Of a DNA stretch of 64,000 nt, positions 42,786 to 51,919 are shown in pieces. Origin of the DNA: Metabacillus sediminilitoris (GTDB lineage: Bacteria; Bacillota; Bacilli; Bacillales; Bacillaceae). Positions within the stretch are counted from its first letter, which is position 1; each line of letters starts with the position of its first letter. The stretch spans positions 5,003,501 to 5,067,500 of the forward strand of contig NZ_CP046266.1 in assembly GCF_009720625.1 (NCBI RefSeq), written 5' to 3'. The notes beneath the pieces were generated by a model. The model saw nothing but the letters and a program-made list of their open reading frames with translations, was not told where the DNA came from and did no database searches. A program made the position numbers and the translations under genes.

Positions 42786-43133
42786 TTATTTTAAGTTGTT
42801 CCATAGACTTGTATTTGAAAGAGAAAAGTCACTCATCGTACTGTCCACTTCAATATGTAGGATCTCCTCAAGCATTTGCACGGATTTCTTTATATCTGCC
42901 AAGCTAAGAGACAACCGCTTATGATTTTTCACCAAATAAGCGAAATATTCGCGAACACACTCTTGATCAATCTGTTCTACTTCTTTAATCGTTGTGTAGT
43001 TTGCTATATACATACTAAACAATCGAATCCATTTACTAGAACTAGCATGTGATTGAGCAGCTGAGTTTTTAGCACTTAATTCCACGACTAACCGTTGATA
43101 AACCTGCTCCTTTTGATAGCTGGACTTTTTCAT
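42786..43133 (-). CDS. swrA: swarming motility regulator SwrA
   Basis: Small activator of the fla/che operon that works with DegU and is degraded through LonA/SmiA in B. subtilis. Similarity to SwrA is clear in the second half: FSMYIANYTTIKEVEQI, CVREYFAYLVKNHKRLSLSL, ADIKKSVQMLEEIL and the closing DFSLSNTSLW. The start at 43133 follows GGGGGGA; an in-frame ATG 18 bases upstream would cover that binding site. B. subtilis laboratory strains carry an A-run frameshift in swrA; here the early A-run is only five and the frame is intact, so swarming competence is plausible. Confidence 0.9.
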   Translation of the reverse strand: MKKSSYQKEQVYQRLVVELSAKNSAAQSHASSSKWIRLFSMYIANYTTIKEVEQIDQECVREYFAYLVKNHKRLSLSLADIKKSVQMLEEILHIEVDSTMSDFSLSNTSLWNNLK

Positions 43134-43250
43134 GCTGATTCCCCCCTGCATAGTACTCTTTTTACTATATTAATTCGAAAATGACGTGGCGTTTTCGTCC
43201 GTAGAGAGAGTTGGCAACTGTGGTTAATTAGAAGGGCTGTCGTTAAATAA

Positions 43251-43300
43251 AAAAAGAACAATCCCCGTCGCTTTTTAAGCGGTAAGGGACTGTTCTTTTT
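43251..43300 (-). terminator. terminator of ctpB
   Basis: AAAAAGAACA and TCCC (43256-43270) pair with GGGA and TGTTCTTTTT (43285-43300) around a GTCGC/GCGG inner part. It abuts the ctpB stop codon; a T-run follows on the minus strand. Confidence 0.8.
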
Positions 43301-44756
43301 ATTGAAATAGTGCCTTTATTGCCATTTTCAGCTGTAGATCGTTTTCATCTTTTTCTTTTATTTCCGTTATTTTTTGATTAAGGGTATCTGCTGTTTGCAG
43401 ATCAATTTTTCCGCTGACAGGCAATTCATTTGTTTCCTGAAATGCTTTTACAGCCGTTTCGGTTTCCTTGCTATAGTAGCCATCTTCTCTTCCAGGCGCA
43501 AGGCCTAGGCCTTTTAAGATGATCTGGGCAGTTTTTACCTGTTCATTATTCATATCAGGCACCAAGCTTTTTTCAAGCTGAATCGGGCTTGCTTGATAAA
43601 TCGCTGGCTGTTCTACTTTAATTGTCGGTTCAACACCTTTTTTATGAATCCAGTTTCCTTTCGGTGTTAACCATTTATAAAGCGTTAGTTTAATGTTGCT
43701 GCCATCGCCCATTGGTACGGCCTGCTGCACAGTTCCCTTTCCAAAGGAAGTAACGCCAACAAGCTTATACCCAGATGCTTCTTTTAATGCCCCGGCAAGA
43801 ATTTCAGAGGCTGATGCACTTCCTTTATCGATTAAGACTGTGACTGGGTAATCCTTTTTCTTAGAAAGTGTTGAGAAATATCGTTTTTTATCGCCATTAC
43901 GCTCTTCAATTTGAATGTATGGATGATCCTTTGTAACAAATTGTTTTAGAATTTCTTCAACACTTTGCAGATAACCGCCGGGATTGCCGCGTACATCTAA
44001 TACAAGACCTTCGATATTCGTCTTTTCTAGCTTGGCTAAAGCGTTTTTAAAGTCCTCTGCCGTATTTTCCGAAAAAGATGTAACTTCGATATAACCGACT
44101 TTTTTCCCTTGATAATCCTTTGTTGAGCTAAAGACTGTTTCTAGTGGGATTTCATCACGTATAACGTTAAACGAGAGCTTTTCCTTTGAATTTGCTCGAA
44201 GCACCTCGATTTTAACCTTTGTCCCTTTCTTCCCGCGGATTTTAAGGACTGTTTCGTTCAGGTTTAATCCTTCAACATTTTCACCATTAATACTAATGAT
44301 TTGGTCATTTGGTTGAAGCCCAGCCTTTTCTGCTGGTGATCCTTTAAATGGAGAAACGATTGTCACTTTACCGCTTTTCATTCCGACCTCTGCACCAATT
44401 CCTTCAAAGGAAGAATCAAGCGACTGAGAAAATTGCTGTGCCGTTTCTTTATCCATATAGACCGAATATGGATCATCCAACGTTGAAAGCATGCCTTGGA
44501 TCGCACCTTCCAGCAGCTCCTCTTCATCCACCTCTTCAACATATCGAGTTGAGATTAATTCAAGAGCCTGCTTGAACTTATCAAAGCCCTCAATTTCAGA
44601 TGCCTGTTCTTCAGCATTAAACATTGTCCCCATTGACGCAACTGCTTTTGCATCCATTGGAGTATCATGATCCATATACCCCATACCAACATACATACCA
44701 CCTGCACCAATGACGAAAGCTAATGCTAGTAACATGACGTTTATTCTTTGTTTCAT
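43299..44756 (-). CDS. ctpB: carboxy-terminal processing protease CtpB
   Basis: S41 serine protease of 485 residues. N-terminal membrane anchor/signal (NVMLLALAFVIGAGGMYVG), PDZ domain about 100-185 (IVSPFKGSPAEKAGLQPNDQ), protease core with VLDVRGNPGGYL, catalytic Ser in GSASASEILAGAL and Lys in SFGKGTVQQ, and a C-terminal peptidoglycan-binding-like domain (GREDGYYSKETETAVKAFQE). In B. subtilis CtpB cleaves SpoIVFA during sporulation to activate sigma-K. The gene lies at its conserved place between ftsX and minJ. AGGAGGT precedes the ATG. Confidence 0.93.
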   Translation of the reverse strand: MKQRINVMLLALAFVIGAGGMYVGMGYMDHDTPMDAKAVASMGTMFNAEEQASEIEGFDKFKQALELISTRYVEEVDEEELLEGAIQGMLSTLDDPYSVYMDKETAQQFSQSLDSSFEGIGAEVGMKSGKVTIVSPFKGSPAEKAGLQPNDQIISINGENVEGLNLNETVLKIRGKKGTKVKIEVLRANSKEKLSFNVIRDEIPLETVFSSTKDYQGKKVGYIEVTSFSENTAEDFKNALAKLEKTNIEGLVLDVRGNPGGYLQSVEEILKQFVTKDHPYIQIEERNGDKKRYFSTLSKKKDYPVTVLIDKGSASASEILAGALKEASGYKLVGVTSFGKGTVQQAVPMGDGSNIKLTLYKWLTPKGNWIHKKGVEPTIKVEQPAIYQASPIQLEKSLVPDMNNEQVKTAQIILKGLGLAPGREDGYYSKETETAVKAFQETNELPVSGKIDLQTADTLNQKITEIKEKDENDLQLKMAIKALFQ

Positions 44757-44889
44757 CGTATACCTCCTATATCCAACTTAGCCAGGTTTATGTAAAACAA
44801 CTTTTACTCATCCTTTTTTTAGTATATGTCAAGCTTGTACAAATCATGTAAGGCAAATGGAAAAGCAGAAAATATTAGGTAACGGTGGT

Positions 44890-45538
44890 GGTGAAGGACT
44901 GTTCTCACTTAACTTGCTTCAGAAAAGGTCTTCATAGCCTTGATGAAGGACCATTCTTACTTAATTTGCTTCAGATAAGGTCTTCATATCCTTGATGAAG
45001 GACCATTCTCACTTATTTTGCTTCAGATAAGGTCTTCATATCCTTGATGAAGGACCATTCTCACTTATTTTGCTTCAGATAAGGTCTTCATAGCCTTGAT
45101 GAAGGACCATTCTCACTTAATTCGCTTCAGATAAGGTCTTCATATCCTTGATGAAGGACCTTTCTTACTTAATTTGCTTCAGATAAGGTCTTCATAGCCT
45201 TGATGAAGGACCATTCTCACTTATTTTGCTTCAGATAAGGTCTTCATAGCCTTGATGAAGGACCATTCTCACTTATTTTGCTTCAGATAAGGTCTTCATA
45301 GCCTTGATGAAGGACCATTCTCACTTAATTCGCTTCAGATAAGGTCTTCATAGCCTTGATGAAGGACCTTTCTTACTTAATTTGCTTCAGATAAGGTCTT
45401 CATAGCCTTGATGAAGGACCATTCTCACTTATTTTGCTTCAGAAAGGGTCTTCATAGCATCGATGAAGGACCATTCTCACTTAATTCGCTTCAGAAAAGG
45501 TCTTCATACCTTGATGAAGGACCATTCTTACTTTATAA
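44890..45538. repeat. tandem array of twelve 52-bp units
   Basis: GCTTCAG recurs at 44916, 44968, 45020, 45072, 45124, 45176, 45228, 45280, 45332, 45384, 45436 and 45488: exactly 52 bp each time, with a partial unit before and a shortened last unit. Each unit holds GGTCTTCAT...ATGAAGGACC, a 9-bp hairpin with one bulged base and a 7-base loop. The unit length is not a multiple of three and there is no open frame. Unit ends vary between TTAATTT, TTATTTT and TTAATTC in a repeating order of four. Confidence 0.95.
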
Positions 45539-45594
45539 ATTTTAACCAAATTCAAACTCAATAAAATCCCTTCAGAAAGGTCAGGCAAAAAATA

Positions 45595-45626
45595 AAAACC
45601 TCTAAAACAAACGTTTTAGAGGTTTT
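45595..45626 (-). terminator. terminator of the EnvC-like gene
   Basis: AAAACCTCTAAAAC (45595-45608) pairs perfectly with GTTTTAGAGGTTTT (45613-45626); T-rich tail on the minus strand. Confidence 0.85.
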
Positions 45627-45642
45627 AATAAGGGTAACATAA

Positions 45643-47001
45643 TTATAGATAGTCTAAAGGATTAACTGAACTTGATGAACCACTAAATGGTCCTTTATGA
45701 ATTTCAAAGTGTAAATGCGGTCCAGTTGAACGGCCTGTCGTACCTAGGGTTCCGATTTGTTGACCTTTTGAAACAGATTGTCCGGAACTGACAAGGCGTG
45801 AATCCATATGCGCATATAGTGTTGTATAGACTTGTCCGCCGATATTATGTGTAATGTAAACAACATTTCCATAGCTGCTAGAATATTCAGAACGGATGAC
45901 TGTTCCACTAGCTGATGCGACAATTGGTGTACCTGTACTGTTTGCGATGTCTATTCCAGCATGTAACTTTCTACCGCCTGTTACAGGATGAATACGGTAT
46001 CCATAACCAGAAGTAAACGTACCTGATGCTGGCCACGTAAAGCTACCGCTCGAAACTGCTGGCTTTTGTGAAGATGATGATGATGAACTGTTTGAACTTG
46101 AACTTGAATCTGAGCTGGATTTAGAACTTGATGTTGAACTAGAATTTGCTGAGCTTTTAGCTGCTGCTGCGGCTTTTTTCTTAGCTTCCTCTGCTGCACG
46201 GGCTGCTTCACGAGCGGCTGCTTCTGCTGCAGCTTTTTGACGTTTTTCTTCTAGCTCAATCGCCTTTTTCTGTTCAGCTAAAAATGCTGCTTCATCTTCT
46301 AATTCATGCATTTCATGTGATGCTTCTTCATGATCCACTTGTACTTTTTTCATAAGTTCTTTCTTTTTATTAACCTGACTATTTAATTGTGTTTGCAGAG
46401 CTTCTAATTCCGAAAGGGAATCTTCTAATTTTTTTAATTGACTATTTAGATCTGCCTCTGATTTTTCTAATAACTTTTTATCTTCTTCATGGGCTCTAAG
46501 AATCTCGCGGTCTGCTTCGACAATTGTCGTAACGGCACTTACCCGTGCGACAAGATCGCCAAAGTCCTGCGAACCAAGAAGCACATCTAAATAGCTAACC
46601 ATTCCACCGCTCTCTTGAAGTGCACGAGCGCGGTCTTCTAATAATTTATTACGTTCTGCGATTCTAGCTTTTACTTCCTCAATTTGCACTTTCAATTCTT
46701 CAATCTTTTTCTTTGTTTCTGCAATGCTAGCTTCTTCTTCTCTTATTTTTCCTTTTGTTTCAGCTACTTGAAGATCAAGGGATTCAATTTCCGAATCTAA
46801 TTGTGCTTCCTCTTTTTCTAGTTTTGAGATTTCACTTTCCTTTTCACTCATGCTAGATGATACATTGGATTGTTTCTTTTCAATGTCCTGCTTTTTTTCC
46901 TCTAACGATTCAGCGAAGGCAAGATTGGCATTTGGTAGTAATAATGAGCTTGTCCCCATGATCGCAGCCAAGCTGAACACAGCTATTTTTCTTTTCAACA
47001 T
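45643..47001 (-). CDS. EnvC-like coiled-coil M23 peptidoglycan hydrolase
   Basis: Exported protein of 452 residues. Signal peptide (AVFSLAAIMGTSSLLLPNAN...AFA), two long coiled-coil stretches (about 28-115 and 165-265), a Ser-rich linker (about 280-310) and a C-terminal M23 LytM domain with GYRIHPVTGGRKLHAGIDIA (HxxxD) and GPHLHFEIH (HxH), all zinc ligands present. It follows ftsX directly. In B. subtilis FtsEX drives the CwlO hydrolase, which is encoded elsewhere; here an EnvC-type coiled-coil partner lies in the FtsEX locus, as in many other Firmicutes and in Gram-negatives where FtsEX acts through EnvC. GAGGAGG precedes the ATG. Confidence 0.9.
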   Translation of the reverse strand: MLKRKIAVFSLAAIMGTSSLLLPNANLAFAESLEEKKQDIEKKQSNVSSSMSEKESEISKLEKEEAQLDSEIESLDLQVAETKGKIREEEASIAETKKKIEELKVQIEEVKARIAERNKLLEDRARALQESGGMVSYLDVLLGSQDFGDLVARVSAVTTIVEADREILRAHEEDKKLLEKSEADLNSQLKKLEDSLSELEALQTQLNSQVNKKKELMKKVQVDHEEASHEMHELEDEAAFLAEQKKAIELEEKRQKAAAEAAAREAARAAEEAKKKAAAAAKSSANSSSTSSSKSSSDSSSSSNSSSSSSSQKPAVSSGSFTWPASGTFTSGYGYRIHPVTGGRKLHAGIDIANSTGTPIVASASGTVIRSEYSSSYGNVVYITHNIGGQVYTTLYAHMDSRLVSSGQSVSKGQQIGTLGTTGRSTGPHLHFEIHKGPFSGSSSSVNPLDYL

Positions 47002-47024
47002 GTTTCCTCCTCTGCGTTATGTAA

Positions 47025-47160
47025 AAAGCGAAAGCGCCCTAATTAAGGCCCGCCAAGTAAAAGACAGGTTAGAGGAACGCGTGGTGTTCCTTACCTATCA
47101 ATACAAGGGGACTCAGGCCGCTTAGGCTTGATATCGAAGCGCTTATTCAGCGCCTAAATT
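47025..47160. repeat. structured GC-rich intergenic element
   Basis: Starts AAGCGAAAGCGCCC and ends near GCGCTTATTCAGCGCC. It holds the hairpins AGGAAC-GCGTGGT-GTTCCT (47073-47091), CGCTT...AAGCG and GCGCT-TATTC-AGCGC. It resembles a dispersed Bacillaceae element recalled from other genomes. It lies between ftsX and the EnvC-like gene. Confidence 0.45.
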
Positions 47161-47212
47161 TCCTTTATCTATGTTTAAAAGCTAGTAAACTAGCAATCAA
47201 AGACTGCTAGTT

Positions 47213-48103
47213 TTACACTTTTAAGAATTTACGAACTGACATCAAGCTTCCCCATACTCCGATTAAAGCACCAATCAAGAGTAAAAGTGCGGAAATCTTA
47301 AATACAAATGGGCTGAATGGCAGTAATTCAACAAACGAACCTTGAAGTTTTGGCAGCGCCCAAACGTATAATGATTGATAAACAGTCGTGATAAGAGCAA
47401 TTGGGATGACGGCTCCAAGAACTCCTAAAAATAACCCTTCTAAGAAAAACGGCCAGCGAATAAAGCCATTTGTTGCTCCAACAAGCTTCATAATTTCAAT
47501 CTCACGTCTACGTGCAAAAATGGTAATTTTAATTGTGTTAGAGATTAAGAACATCGCAGTGAAAACAAGACCAATAATAAGTGCGATCCCTATATTTCGA
47601 GAAATTGAAAGCACATCAAACAACTTTTCAACCTCGTCTTGACCATATTTTACTTTTGATGCATTATCAAACTTTGCAATTTTATCTGCAACAAGCTTTG
47701 TATTTTGAGGATTTGATGCTTTCACAACAAACACATCATTTAATGGATTGTTTTGTTCAAATAATTCGAAGGATTTACCTTCTTCACCTAAACTCTCAAC
47801 TAGCTGATCAAGTTCTTTTTCTTTAGGAGAGTAGACAACTGAATCGACCTGTTCTATTTTTTCTATTTCACTTTTTAACTTTGTCTGTGCCTTTTCATTT
47901 GCTGTTACATCGATTAAAACGCGAATTTCAACATCTTCTTCAAGATTTGTTGCGACATTATTTAAGTTCATCATGATCACTAAAAATGTACCAACTAATA
48001 TTAATGTCACGGTTACTGCACTAACTGACGCAAATGTCATCCAAGCGTTTCTTGCTAAGCTTTTTAGCGTTTCACGAAAATGACGACCAAGAGTATTAAT
48101 CAT
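47213..48103 (-). CDS. ftsX: cell division ABC transporter permease FtsX
   Basis: Four-helix membrane partner of FtsE that transmits ATP-driven changes to extracellular wall hydrolases. N-terminal NTLGRHFRETLKSLARNAWM and first helix FASVSAVTVTLILVG, a large extracellular loop (about 50-165) and the FtsX-family C-terminal helices with RRREIEIMKLVGATNGFIRW. The start at 48103 overlaps the ftsE stop by eight bases (ATGATTAA), the usual coupled arrangement, and gives 296 residues as in B. subtilis. A longer upstream frame is the shadow of ftsE. Confidence 0.95.
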   Translation of the reverse strand: MINTLGRHFRETLKSLARNAWMTFASVSAVTVTLILVGTFLVIMMNLNNVATNLEEDVEIRVLIDVTANEKAQTKLKSEIEKIEQVDSVVYSPKEKELDQLVESLGEEGKSFELFEQNNPLNDVFVVKASNPQNTKLVADKIAKFDNASKVKYGQDEVEKLFDVLSISRNIGIALIIGLVFTAMFLISNTIKITIFARRREIEIMKLVGATNGFIRWPFFLEGLFLGVLGAVIPIALITTVYQSLYVWALPKLQGSFVELLPFSPFVFKISALLLLIGALIGVWGSLMSVRKFLKV

Positions 48104-48782
48104 AAATACCATACTCCCCTCTTGCTTCGTCACGCACAATCTTTCCATCTTCGACTGCGATGACACGCTTTTTCATCGTGTTAACAATTTCTTTATTATG
48201 TGTTGCCATAACAATTGTTGTGCCACGATTATTAATTTCTTCGAACAAATGCATGATTTCCCATGATGTATCAGGATCAAGGTTACCTGTCGGCTCATCC
48301 GCAATCATGACAGCAGGATTATTTACGATAGAACGTGCAATAGAAACACGTTGCTGTTCCCCGCCTGATAACTCATCTGGGAAAAATCGTGCTTTATGTT
48401 TAAGCTGGACAAGATCTAATACATCCAGTACTCTCTTTTTAATTGTTTTTGGATTCTCGCCAATAACTTCTAATGCAAATGCAACATTTTCAAAGACTGT
48501 TAGTTTTGGTAATAGTTTAAAGTCTTGGAAAACGACACCAATACTTCTTCTTAACATCGGAACCTTTGATTCTTTAAGCTGTGATAAATCGACGCCATTA
48601 ATCACGATCTTACCGCTTGAAGGTTTTTCCTCACGGTACATCATTTTAATGAATGTAGACTTACCGGCCCCACTAGGTCCAACGACATAGACAAACTCAC
48701 CTTGGTTTATCATTATATCAATCCCATTAATGGCTAAAACGCCATTTGGGTATGTTTTATATACTTCTGACATTTCGATCAT
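48096..48782 (-). CDS. ftsE: cell division ATP-binding protein FtsE
   Basis: ABC ATPase of 228 residues: Walker A VGPSGAGKST, Q-loop VFQDFKLLP, signature LSGGEQQRVSIAR, Walker B AVMIADEPTGNLDP and H-loop MATHNKE. ATG 48782 is chosen because GTAGGGG lies about 9 bases upstream and the length then equals B. subtilis FtsE. It works with FtsX and probably with the EnvC-like protein encoded next to it. Confidence 0.96.
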   Translation of the reverse strand: MIEMSEVYKTYPNGVLAINGIDIMINQGEFVYVVGPSGAGKSTFIKMMYREEKPSSGKIVINGVDLSQLKESKVPMLRRSIGVVFQDFKLLPKLTVFENVAFALEVIGENPKTIKKRVLDVLDLVQLKHKARFFPDELSGGEQQRVSIARSIVNNPAVMIADEPTGNLDPDTSWEIMHLFEEINNRGTTIVMATHNKEIVNTMKKRVIAVEDGKIVRDEARGEYGIYD

Positions 48783-49081
48783 AAAAAAACCCCTACTATA
48801 GTTTTTTTGGATTATGTCGCTCATTGTCGTAAATTGTCGACCTGTTAGACATAATAAATCCTTGTCTTGTAAACTACAAAATCAATTATAACATCAATTT
48901 TCGGCAAAAATAGACTAAATTTATATTACATTTTTATTTCAGGAGAAAAAAGGCCGGTAAAAACCTTGATATCGCGGGATTCAGGAGGATATCGATGGGA
49001 GAATGTAACAAAATCGTAAAGATTTCTAAAGCGTTTTATTGATTTTTTCCGAAATTCCTGACTAATCTTGAGGAAAACAAG
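48783..49081. other. ftsE upstream region, no gene seen
   Basis: AT-rich except for a short CGCGGGATTCAGG segment. GATATCG occurs twice (48969 and 48990). No convincing open frame or hairpin. Confidence 0.4.
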
Positions 49082-49087
49082 AAAAAA

Positions 49088-49113
49088 AGGATGACTTTTG
49101 TCATAGTCAGCCT
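49088..49113 (-). terminator. terminator of cccB
   Basis: AGGATGACT (49088-49096) and AGTCAGCCT (49105-49113), one mismatch; minus-strand tail TTTTTTTC. Confidence 0.65.
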
Positions 49114-49148
49114 CTCTTTTTAATAAAAATAATGTTATTATTACAGCT

Positions 49149-49484
49149 TTATTTTTTCTCTGCTAACCACGAAGCAACAACTTCAGCCTCTGCTTCATCT
49201 AAAATACCTTTAGGCATGCTTCCTTTTCCATTCACAATGATGTCTTTGATTTCATCTTTGTTGTACTTTGCGCCAACCTCAGTTAAATTAGGCCCGCCGC
49301 CGCCTTCAAGATTTTGTCCATGGCAGCCAATACAGCTTTGATTCACGATTTCTTCAGCATCAGCAGTCGCTGTTTCGCCTTCTGTTGTACCAGTTGCTTC
49401 TTCTTGCGGCTCTTCTTCGCCACCACCACAAGCTCCTAGAATAACGGATGTTCCTAGCATTAAGGCAAGTAATTTTGTTTTCAT
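49149..49484 (-). CDS. cccB: lipoprotein cytochrome c551
   Basis: Membrane-anchored small c-type cytochrome of 111 residues. Signal peptide with lipobox ILGAC, an acidic Glu/Thr/Ala-rich linker, then the heme site SCIGCHGQNLEGGGGPNLTE and the distal Met ligand in GKGSMPKGIL. It shuttles electrons to a terminal oxidase such as caa3. The start is ATG 49484, 8 bases after GGGGAGG; TTG 49487 is less favoured. It sits between ftsE and yvjA as in B. subtilis. Confidence 0.94.
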   Translation of the reverse strand: MKTKLLALMLGTSVILGACGGGEEEPQEEATGTTEGETATADAEEIVNQSCIGCHGQNLEGGGGPNLTEVGAKYNKDEIKDIIVNGKGSMPKGILDEAEAEVVASWLAEKK

Positions 49485-49540
49485 CAATCGATCCTCCCCA
49501 AAATAAGAACGGTTATGTAGTCAAAAATAGTATAACCTAT

Positions 49541-50407
49541 TTACGTTCGCTTGAAACCTTCTCCAAGTACTTCAGAAGCATCCGTAACCGTCACAAATGC
49601 ATCAGGATCAATACTTCTTACCAGTTGTTTCAATTTTGTGAATTCAGTCTGGTCGACAACACACATCAATACAGGTCTTTCATTATTCGTAAAACCTCCA
49701 TGTGCTGTTAGACGTGTGACACCGCGGTCAATATCGTTCAGAATGGCATTTTGCACCTCAACCTGCATATTTGTAATAATCATCACCATTTTTGAACGTC
49801 CCCAGCCTATTTGCACAATATCAATTGTTTTACTTGTTACATACAGGGCGATTAACGCATAAAGACCCCGTTCAATATCAAATACAAATGCAGCTAATAA
49901 CACAATTAATCCATCAATTAATGCAACACATGTACCGAGTGATAGCCCGGTAAATTTATGAATGATTTGTGCGGCAAGGTCTGTTCCGCCCGTCGATGCT
50001 TTCCCTCGAAAAACAATTCCGAGCCCCAGGCCAATTGAAATTCCGCCAAATAAGGAACCTAATAACGGATCAAGTGTTGCCGGCTGCCAGCTTCTTGTGG
50101 CAAACACAACAAACGGAACAAAAATAGTCCCAATCAATGTCTTAAACCCGAACTGTTTTCCTAGTAAAATAACACCTGCAATGAAAAGCGGAATATTGAA
50201 TGCCCATTGCACATAAGCAGGTTCAAAGCCAAATATCGCATCTAAAATGGTACTTATCCCACTGACACCGCCGGAAGCAATCCGGTTTGGAAGTAAAAAC
50301 AAATTAAAACCGATCGCGACGAAGGCTGACCCAATTAATATGTATAGATATTCAATGAATTTTTCAAGGTTAGGATTTGAATGATGATGTCGTTTCCGTA
50401 CATTCAT
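49541..50407 (-). CDS. yvjA: YitT family membrane protein YvjA
   Basis: A 288-residue protein with five to six predicted helices (YitT/DUF161 membrane domain; ASGGVSGISTILDAIFG and STGGTDLAAQIIH) and a C-terminal cytosolic DUF2179 domain (RGVTRLTAHGGFTNNERPVL, then IDPDAFVTVTDASEVLGEGF). The transported substrate, if any, is unknown. Its position between cccB and prfB is that of B. subtilis yvjA. GGGGGG precedes the ATG. Confidence 0.92.
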   Translation of the reverse strand: MNVRKRHHHSNPNLEKFIEYLYILIGSAFVAIGFNLFLLPNRIASGGVSGISTILDAIFGFEPAYVQWAFNIPLFIAGVILLGKQFGFKTLIGTIFVPFVVFATRSWQPATLDPLLGSLFGGISIGLGLGIVFRGKASTGGTDLAAQIIHKFTGLSLGTCVALIDGLIVLLAAFVFDIERGLYALIALYVTSKTIDIVQIGWGRSKMVMIITNMQVEVQNAILNDIDRGVTRLTAHGGFTNNERPVLMCVVDQTEFTKLKQLVRSIDPDAFVTVTDASEVLGEGFKRT

Positions 50408-50591
50408 GGGTTTCCCCCCTTTTTTCTGAGATGAGTGATAAAATATCCTAGACGAGTATAGCAGACGATACTTAAGCTGTGAACAACAGCTAAATAACGT
50501 GGTAATTGGTTAAAGAGTTATTGTACACTTAAGTATTTATGAGTAGTGTTTGCTAGAAGGATAAAAAAATCCATTAAGACTTTTACAACAA

Positions 50592-50628
50592 AAAACAACC
50601 AGGCTGCAGATGCAAACCTGGTTGTTTT
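50592..50628 (-). terminator. terminator of prfB
   Basis: AAAACAACCAGG (50592-50603) pairs perfectly with CCTGGTTGTTTT (50617-50628), six bases beyond the prfB stop. Confidence 0.85.
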
Positions 50629-50633
50629 CGATA

Positions 50634-51735
50634 TTAGGATAATTTTGAACGTAAAAACGCATCAATAAATGGATCTAGCTCGCCATCCATAACAGCATGC
50701 ACGTTTCCAATTTCTGTGTTTGTACGGTGGTCTTTTACCATTGAATATGGGTGGAAGACGTATGAACGAATTTGGCTTCCCCAACCGATGTCTTTTTGCT
50801 CGCCGCGGATTTCTGCAAGCTCTGCTTCCTGCTCTTCAATTTTCTTTTGATAAAGCTTCGCTTGAAGCATTTTCATCGCACGTTCACGGTTTTTAATTTG
50901 TGAACGCTCTGTTTGGCATGTCACAACAACATTTGTTGGAAGATGTGTAATCCGGACCGCTGAGTCAGTTGTATTAATATGCTGACCACCAGCACCGCTT
51001 GCACGGTACGTATCAACTTTTAAATCTTCCGTCCGAATCTCAATTTCAATTTCTTCATTAAATTCTGGCATAACTTCACAAGAAACGAATGATGTATGAC
51101 GACGACCTGATGAATCAAATGGTGAAATACGTACTAAACGATGGACACCTTTTTCAGCTTTCAAATAGCCGTAAGCGTTATGTCCTTTAATAAGCAATGT
51201 CACACTTTTGATCCCAGCTTCATCACCTGGTAAATAATCAAGTGTTTCAACCTTGAAGCCCTTTTTCTCTGCCCAGCGTGTGTACATACGAAGCAGCATT
51301 GAACCCCAGTCCTGTGACTCGGTACCGCCAGCACCTGGATGCAGCTCTAAGATCGCATTATTTTTATCATGCTGTTCACTTAAAAGAAGCTGAAGTTCGA
51401 AATCATTTAACTTACTTACCAAATCCGTGATTTCCGAAACAAGTTCCTCTTGTAAATCTGCGTCTTCCTCTTCCTTCACAAGCTCATATGTTAATTGCAA
51501 ATTCTCATAAGACTCGTTTAACTCATGAAATTGGTCGACCATTTCCTTTAACGCATTTGTTTCATTAATAACAGCTTGTGCCGCATTTTGGTTATCCCAA
51601 AAATCAGGTGCAGTCATTTGCCCTTCAAGCTGCTGAATTCGCGCTTCTTTGATATCGAGGTCAAAGAGACCCCCTAAAGTCCGCTAAACGTTTAGCTGTA
51701 TTTTCAAGTTCATGTCGAATTTCTACTAATTCCAT
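50634..51735 (-). CDS. prfB: peptide chain release factor 2 with programmed +1 frameshift
   Basis: RF2 recognises UGA and UAA stops. ATG 51735 opens a 24-codon frame ending at TGA (51663-51661) in the classic slip site: AGGGGG acting as an internal Shine-Dalgarno, then CTT TGA C. Skipping one base (51663) puts the ribosome in the GAC frame that runs to 50634. The joined product is 366 residues, as in B. subtilis. The main frame carries the GGQ loop ([20 protein letters not shown]) for peptidyl-tRNA hydrolysis and the RF2-type codon-recognition domain. The frameshift lets RF2 limit its own synthesis. Confidence 0.96.
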
Positions 51736-51847
51736 TACAGTCACCTCGGGGTTAATTTATTAGTTATTTTGGATATTTGTTTGTTGCGAATGATTAGAGG
51801 TTCTCACATTGAGAAAGTAAGGTGAGAGGTCAAATACAACAATTTTA

Positions 51848-51871
51848 GAGAGAGATGTTCCCATCTCTCTC
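51848..51871. terminator. hairpin between secA and prfB
   Basis: GAGAGAGATG (51848-51857) with CATCTCTCTC (51862-51871). The U-tract is short, so it may only attenuate secA transcripts entering prfB. Confidence 0.55.
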
Positions 51872-51919
51872 ATTTTAGTCATTTATATATTATATCCTTT
51901 TGTTGATGATGAAAGCTAC

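Noticed and set aside
44348..44575. 75-codon plus-strand frame inside ctpB
   Set aside because: Lies wholly antisense to a well-supported gene, with no RBS or family similarity; a shadow frame.
44890..45538. The repeat array as a CRISPR locus
   Set aside because: Units are contiguous 52-bp copies with no unique spacers, and no cas genes are present.
51661..51735. Short ORF before prfB as a separate leader peptide
   Set aside because: It is the genuine N-terminus of RF2, joined by the conserved +1 frameshift.
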